Below the pieces are notes generated by a model that was not told the DNA's origin, made no database searches, and saw only the letters and a list, made by a program, of their open reading frames with translations. Below, piece by piece: positions 59,609 to 64,000 of a stretch of DNA of 64,000 bases (positions are counted from its first letter, which is position 1; each line of letters opens with the position of its first letter). Source of the stretch: Membranipora membranacea (lineage: Eukaryota; Bryozoa; Gymnolaemata; Cheilostomatida; Membraniporidae); contig OU612075.1 of NCBI GenBank assembly GCA_914767715.1, positions 19,344,001 through 19,408,000 on the forward strand, written 5' to 3'. A program made the position numbers and the translations under genes.

Positions 59609-59890
59609 TCACACAGTGCTGTTGCCAAATCCATGCAGATGCGTTTCCGCCTCATGTACTATGCTTTTTGTGGCTTGTTTGATTTCTCTGCCCGACAGCC
59701 CAACTCTAGTCAGAAATTTGGTAGCTGATCTAGCCATGAATCCACGGCAGCCAACTTCCACTGCAGATAATTCACAATTCCAACCTTTGTCTTGGCATTG
59801 TGTCACCAGATCTTCGTATCTTGTCTTTTTCTTTGTCAGACCAGACAATTAAGTCTGGTCTTTGGTTCGTGATCACAATATGCTGTGGTC
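59609..59890 (-). pseudogene. LINE restriction-like endonuclease remnant
   Basis: The minus strand reads QRPDLIVWSDKEK (about 59832-59868), the P-D half of a PD-(D/E)XK-type nuclease. A deletion of roughly 20 codons follows where the E-L-T-x-P-W-E half is expected. The conserved C-terminal part (RYEDLVTQCQDKGWNCEL, VEVGCRGF, KFLTRVGLSGREIK) then continues in another frame. The second catalytic acid is missing, so the nuclease is dead. Confidence 0.65.
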
Positions 59891-60096
59891 TGCTGAGCTG
59901 CTCAGTGAGGTCGCATCTCACCTGCTATTCTCCGCTGTTCATCAATCCCTTTTTGCGCAAAATCTTTTCACGCGCTTCACCACCAGCATTATCATTATTC
60001 ACACTTCTCCGTGACATATTTACACAATACTTTCAGGACTTGATTATGCCTATACGTGTATCTTGCAAGGCTCTGCGGGCAATTTGACAGAATATG

Positions 60097-61833
60097 TCAA
60101 AGTGTGCCCTTGGCCGAGCACTCGGCGCATTTCGAGTTCTCGGTCAAATTCCAGCGTTCCAGGTTCACCGGGGTCGGTAGTTGATCATAAGCTGCACCAA
60201 CCAGAAAGCTGATCCTTTGTGGCTCCATCGACCACATTTCTGTCCATTTGAGCTGACGCTGCTCAACAGACTCCCAACAAGTCCACCTGCCTTGTTGGGC
60301 TCTGCCTACAGCTTGTGTCTGGCGGCGCTCCTCTTCCATCTTGCGCACCTCATCAACTACCATCTCCCGTCTAACCTTTGGGTTTTCCTTTGAGAACCAC
60401 CGGTTTGCTTCCCAACCGATGCCATGACATGCAGTTGTCACAGCACCCACAATCTCACTTATCTCCTGTCGAGATTTGGCATCTCTGACAGTCTCTGTGA
60501 CAGACCACTTTTTACCAGTGTCAAGTGTTGGAGCACATTCCCTTATCATCTGGTATGGTGACACGTTCAACATCATATCCAGTCTCGGTTTTGATGTTTT
60601 GTACTCTTCCACAAGCGATTTCATAGGTAGTGAAAGAGTAAACGAACTGGCATACAGTGCATTAGTGTTGAAGCTCCTTGGAACTCCAAGCCACTTACGC
60701 ATGTGCTTGTTAATCATTTGCTTCATTCTCTCAACTGGTGTAAGCGGAATATCATAAACTGTCAGAGGCCACAGAATTCGAGGCATGAGTGCAAAGTTGA
60801 GAATCAAGGCTTTGTATTTACCAGACAGACCACATTTTTCAATCGCGTCCAGCCCTGTAATGAGTTGTTTTTTCACCTCGTTTCCGCGAAACCTGTCTGT
60901 GATTGGTAAACTATACCATCTTCCTAAGCTCTTCACAGGCTGCTCTGCAAGCGTGTGAATACGCTCTGTTCCTATGAAGTAGGTATTTGGTACAGGTTTG
61001 CCTTTACACAAAGACAGGGACCGGCTCTTGCTAGGTTTGAATCGCATCGCACATCTCTCTATCGACTCATGCAGTCTATCGATTGAAGCTACAACCTGAG
61101 CCTTGTCTGGTGATATTATTGTAATGTCATCCAAAAAGGCCCTCATCGGCGGTAGTATCTGGTTATTCGCAACCTGGATCCCGTTCACACTGCCTTGTGA
61201 ATTCCGTATAACTATCTCCATCACCATAACGAATAGCGAAGGTGATATAGCACATCCCATAGGAATGCCTTCTGCCAGCTCTTGCCAGCTCCTGGTAAAG
61301 TTCTTAGTAGTGAATCGCATTTTGAACTTTTTATAGTAGCGCTCAACCATAGCCCTTAGCCTGTCGGGCACCCAGAAGTGTGATAGTGCGAGGTCAATTA
61401 TGCTGTGCGGTACAGAGCCATAGGGGTTGGCCAAATCCAACCAGATTACCTCAAGGTTTGATTTAGCTTGTTTAGCAGATTTTATTGCTGACCAAATCAT
61501 GCTCACATGCTCAAGACATCCAGGGAATCCTGGGATGCCTGCCTTCTGAATTGATGGATCAATGAATCTATTGTTCATGAGATAATCTGGCAGGCGTTTT
61601 GCCAGAACGCTGAAGAATATCTTGCCTTCTACATTTAGCAGTGATATTGGTCTAAACTGCCCTAGGTCCTCCGCCTTATCCTCTTTCGGTATATACACAC
61701 CATTCGCACAACACCACTCATCTGGGATCTTGCCAGACTTCCAGATTTGGTTGAGCACTTTTGTCAAGATCTCCAGTGTGCCTGGAAATTTCTTGTATAG
61801 CTTATAACTGATGCCATTAATGCCTTTTGGCAC
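60097..61833 (-). pseudogene. LINE reverse transcriptase ORF (R2/NeSL-like), core intact
   Basis: The longest open frame of the element has 578 codons. Conserved blocks: GQFRPISLLNVEGKIF (about residues 58-73), motif A VIWLDLANPYGS with Asp133, GIPMGCAISPSL (189-200) and the catalytic FLDD (233-236). Both Asp of FLDD and motif-A Asp are present, so the polymerase core is not visibly damaged. The ORF ends in ENSKCAEC and a premature TGA within the expected Cys2-His-Cys knuckle. The true N-terminal part is in another frame at 61817-62029. The ATG at 61833 is only a frame opening, not a natural start. Confidence 0.8.
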
Positions 61834-62029
61834 GTGCCTTGGTAACTACCTGCGCAACTTCTCGAAGCTTGATATCACCCATCTCAAAACTGAAACCTGG
61901 AGATGTTGGACGTTTAAGCCCAGCAATATCAGTGTTCACCTCGCTCTTGTTACCGTACACCTTTGCCAAGTGTGCCTCAACTTCTGCCTGACTAGCCTTG
62001 AGCTCGCCATTCTTGCTCTGCTCAAACAA
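61817..62029 (-). pseudogene. LINE segment upstream of the reverse transcriptase, frameshifted
   Basis: It encodes EQSKNGELKASQAEVEAHL, then PTSPGFSFEMGDIKLREVAQ and VTKARAK, the usual lead-in to the reverse transcriptase of this LINE group. The frame is lost at the AAAA run near 61828, and the rest continues as GINGISYKLYKK in the main ORF. Confidence 0.65.
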
Positions 62030-62045
62030 CTTCTTGGCAAATCAC

Positions 62046-62894
62046 ACTTTCCTTATTATACAGGGTACAATAACAAAAGCAAGAAATCACATCACTCTGC
62101 TATTGTTGCCATCATTCGGCCCTTAGCATTAATCCAGTACACAGACTGTATCAAGAGAGCGCTTCGTAAAGTCATTGGCATTTGCAGATCCAGGTTCACT
62201 AAAACGTCACGGCAGACAGTCAAAGGGGTCCTTGTTTCCGAAAATAAACACTCTCGCAACACAGCGTGAGTCCTCTGCGTTGATGTTGTTAAAGTGAGAA
62301 GGTGTGAAATTCCCACCTCTGGATAACAAGAATAGCCTTCAACATTTTCAACAACATTCAGCAATTGTAAAAGAAGGCTGATGTCTGTTGTTCCATTCGA
62401 TGACTTAGCATGATTTGGAACACACGTGAAAGCTTGATATCAAGGTAGGTCACCAGATAAAACATGCTTTGTTTTTTTTCTCCTTATTAAGCAGACAAAG
62501 AGTTTTTGTCGCGCACTCCCAAGAGAGCAGTAAGCTCAAAAAGAGAGAAATTAGCATTCCAAAGTAACTACATTTTGTCTCTATAGGTTGTTTGACCCTA
62601 GCTGTTTTTTTCAACCTACTAATCAACTTTTCTCCGACCAGCTTTTTAACACTCTGCTCGTTTTAAATTTTAAATCATAATAAGCTAATAACCATCTTTA
62701 TACAAAAGCCAGCTTGTTGCTTTGCTGCTTTTCTAAATGCGATGTCATTGTTTGTCGCTTAACCTCTACTCGTAGTGGAGTCATGTTCAATGTCTGCTGT
62801 ATGACTGTCACAGTGATATTTTATAAAACCGTATTTGTGTCTTCTTTTTCAAGGACGGAGCAAACTTTCTGATTGTGCATTTTGCAAGTTCACA
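62046..62894. other. Upstream region of the GPCR gene
   Basis: There is no clear coding region. A pyrimidine-rich stretch followed by CAAG ending near 62852 resembles a splice acceptor, so the GPCR may have a noncoding leader exon here. The frame open on the minus strand at 62092-62364 has no recognisable motif. Confidence 0.4.
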
Positions 62895-63794
62895 ATGAAC
62901 GCCAGTAATACAACAGAGTTTGAAGCTCAGAAGCTCTATGCTCCAGTCCATGTGACAGCGATCTACGTCCTCATCAATCTGTTTGTCTTAATCATCAACA
63001 GCGCCCATCTGCTCATCATCGCTATGAATAACAAACTCTTTAGTTTCAGCAAGAACCACCGCCTCTTCCTTAAGCTTCTTGCTATTCTCGATCTATTGCT
63101 CGGATTCTTCAGACTGATTTTCTCGAATCAAGCGATGCAGCAGGCACTTGTGGATCATAACTGGTTCTGTGTTCTGTCACAGATACTAGTTCAGGGACTG
63201 ATGATTAGCGCTTTTGGTGTAATGCTGCTGATGGCTATCGATAGGGTGATCGCAACCAGCGCTTATTATTCCGAAAACTGGTTTGTGCGTAACTTTGAAT
63301 GGATGAATTTGGCGTTTTTCTTAGTTGTATTTGCTATATATGGAGGTATTGCCATCGCATGGCATAATACAGGAGCGTATAATATAAAGGGTTTAGCTTG
63401 CTGTGATATCCGACGCAAAGAGAGGATAACTTTAATGTTTGCCTGGGTGGTACAATTCATCACGATATTATTCTACGGCATCTTACTCTATGCCATCAAG
63501 TTTAAAAATGGGAACTCAGCGATGGAAGGAAACTCGACCAAACGAATTAAGATGGAGATCGTTCGCGTCCTTGGCTACCTACTTCTGGTACACCTTGCCG
63601 TTCTGGCTGTCACCACCACATCGGTGTTTGTGAAGAACTTGCCTTTCTGGTGGTGGTTCAGGTTCATCTGTGCCAGTGCTCTTGCACTCAATCCCTTATT
63701 TGATCCAATCATTTATGGCGTGGCGAGTACGGAATACAGGAAGAAGTTGTCCAGTATGAGCTTGACTTCGAGTTCAGTTGTAGGCAACACATAA
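62895..63794 (+). CDS. Rhodopsin-class (class A) G protein-coupled receptor, orphan
   Basis: A single coding exon of 299 residues with seven hydrophobic segments. Visible class A landmarks: N-glycosylation sites at NAS and NTT near the N-terminus; Asn35 in helix 1; LAILD (62-66) in helix 2; Cys92 at the start of helix 3, able to pair with Cys169 or Cys170 in the second extracellular loop; IDRV (115-118) for the D-R-Y motif; and NPLFDPIIYG for N-P-x2-Y in helix 7. The CWxP motif of helix 6 is absent and I do not see the usual Trp of helix 4. Start: the ATG at 62895 is the first ATG in frame and gives a normal 20-residue extracellular N-terminus. The short tail (about 25 residues) is Ser-rich. 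An AATAAA lies 107 nt after the stop. Ligand and subfamily cannot be told from the sequence alone. Confidence 0.85.
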   Translation: MNASNTTEFEAQKLYAPVHVTAIYVLINLFVLIINSAHLLIIAMNNKLFSFSKNHRLFLKLLAILDLLLGFFRLIFSNQAMQQALVDHNWFCVLSQILVQGLMISAFGVMLLMAIDRVIATSAYYSENWFVRNFEWMNLAFFLVVFAIYGGIAIAWHNTGAYNIKGLACCDIRRKERITLMFAWVVQFITILFYGILLYAIKFKNGNSAMEGNSTKRIKMEIVRVLGYLLLVHLAVLAVTTTSVFVKNLPFWWWFRFICASALALNPLFDPIIYGVASTEYRKKLSSMSLTSSSVVGNT

Positions 63795-63900
63795 CGACTT
63801 TGGATCTCTGATAGAAAGTAGACTTAACTTGGAACAAAACTTGAAACAAAGCTTGGAAAGACTTGCTAATGCCAAATGTTAGTTGTTATGTACACGATTC

Positions 63901-63906
63901 AATAAA
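63901..63906 (+). terminator. Poly(A) signal of the GPCR gene
   Basis: AATAAA 107 nt after the stop codon. Confidence 0.55.
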
Positions 63907-64000
63907 ATTGGCATCGTCAATGAAATGATTAGCCAATGCTGCAACTATAAAAGGTAATTAATATCTTTTGTCATTCGTTTTCAACGCAATGCAAATCATG

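Larger units (their letters stand above)
59432..62045 (-). mobile_element. Decayed R2/NeSL-like LINE (reverse transcriptase plus restriction-like endonuclease)
   Basis: In transcription order (62045 down to 59432) it holds part of the region upstream of the reverse transcriptase, the reverse transcriptase, a Cys-His knuckle split by a stop, and a restriction-like endonuclease remnant. The 5' end is truncated near 62045 (AKKLFEQ is the first recognisable peptide). Lesions: a frameshift in an A-run near 61830; a TGA at 60097-60099 inside the knuckle (CAEC before it, H-x4-C after it); further breaks near 60000; and a deletion near 59845 joining RPDLIVWSDKEK to RYEDLVTQC in another frame. Domain order and endonuclease type place it with site-specific R2/NeSL-type LINEs rather than APE-type LINEs. 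It cannot transpose by itself. Confidence 0.8.

Overview
The window is AT-rich animal nuclear DNA. It has GT-AG spliced genes with introns of about 100-3,100 bp, AATAAA/ATTAAA polyadenylation signals, TATA-like promoters and degraded transposable elements. A slowly evolving cytoplasmic dynein with many introns, D8C (uromodulin-type) secreted proteins, an R2/NeSL-like LINE and a rhodopsin-class GPCR all point to a non-vertebrate metazoan. I cannot fix the phylum; cnidarian, placozoan and other marine invertebrates are all possible. There are no bacterial, phage or CRISPR features.

Region 1 (1-5.28 kb, minus strand) holds a family of mucin-like proteins carrying a D8C-like domain. One copy is intact (98-988). 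One is broken by a stop plus a frameshift (3559-4601). Several fragments are left by tandem duplication of the first copy's 5' end and promoter. Region 2 (5.28-40.5 kb, plus strand) is the 3' two-thirds of the cytoplasmic dynein 1 heavy chain gene. I resolved 51 coding exons, 8,889 nt in total, giving 2,962 residues from the end of the linker through AAA1-AAA6, the stalk, the microtubule-binding domain and the C-terminal domain. The tail exons must lie left of the window, so region 1 probably sits in a large dynein intron. Two more D8C copies (17.4-19.0 kb) sit in the largest dynein intron inside the window. The introns also hold 33-65 bp micro-hairpins with target-site duplications, 8-9 bp minisatellites, perfect palindromes and a dispersed ~113 bp repeat.

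Region 3 (40.5-49.2 kb) has no gene I can support. Region 4 (49.2-56.7 kb, plus strand) is a 13-exon gene for a 423-residue protein that I do not recognise. It is built from six copies of a short motif, hydrophobic-x3-[V/I]-x2-W-x2-H-[Y/F]-(R-P). All twelve introns inside its coding sequence are phase 0 and nearly every motif has its own exon. This is the best candidate here for something undescribed. Region 5 (58.9-62.05 kb) is a 529 bp TTAA-flanked inverted-repeat element with a tRNA-like pol III promoter inside it. It abuts a decayed LINE with a reverse transcriptase and remnants of a restriction-like endonuclease. Region 6 (62.9-63.9 kb, plus strand) is a single-coding-exon class A GPCR.

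The genes do not form a pathway. Dynein is a housekeeping motor, the D8C proteins are predicted secreted mucin-like molecules, and the W-motif protein and the GPCR are separate transcription units.
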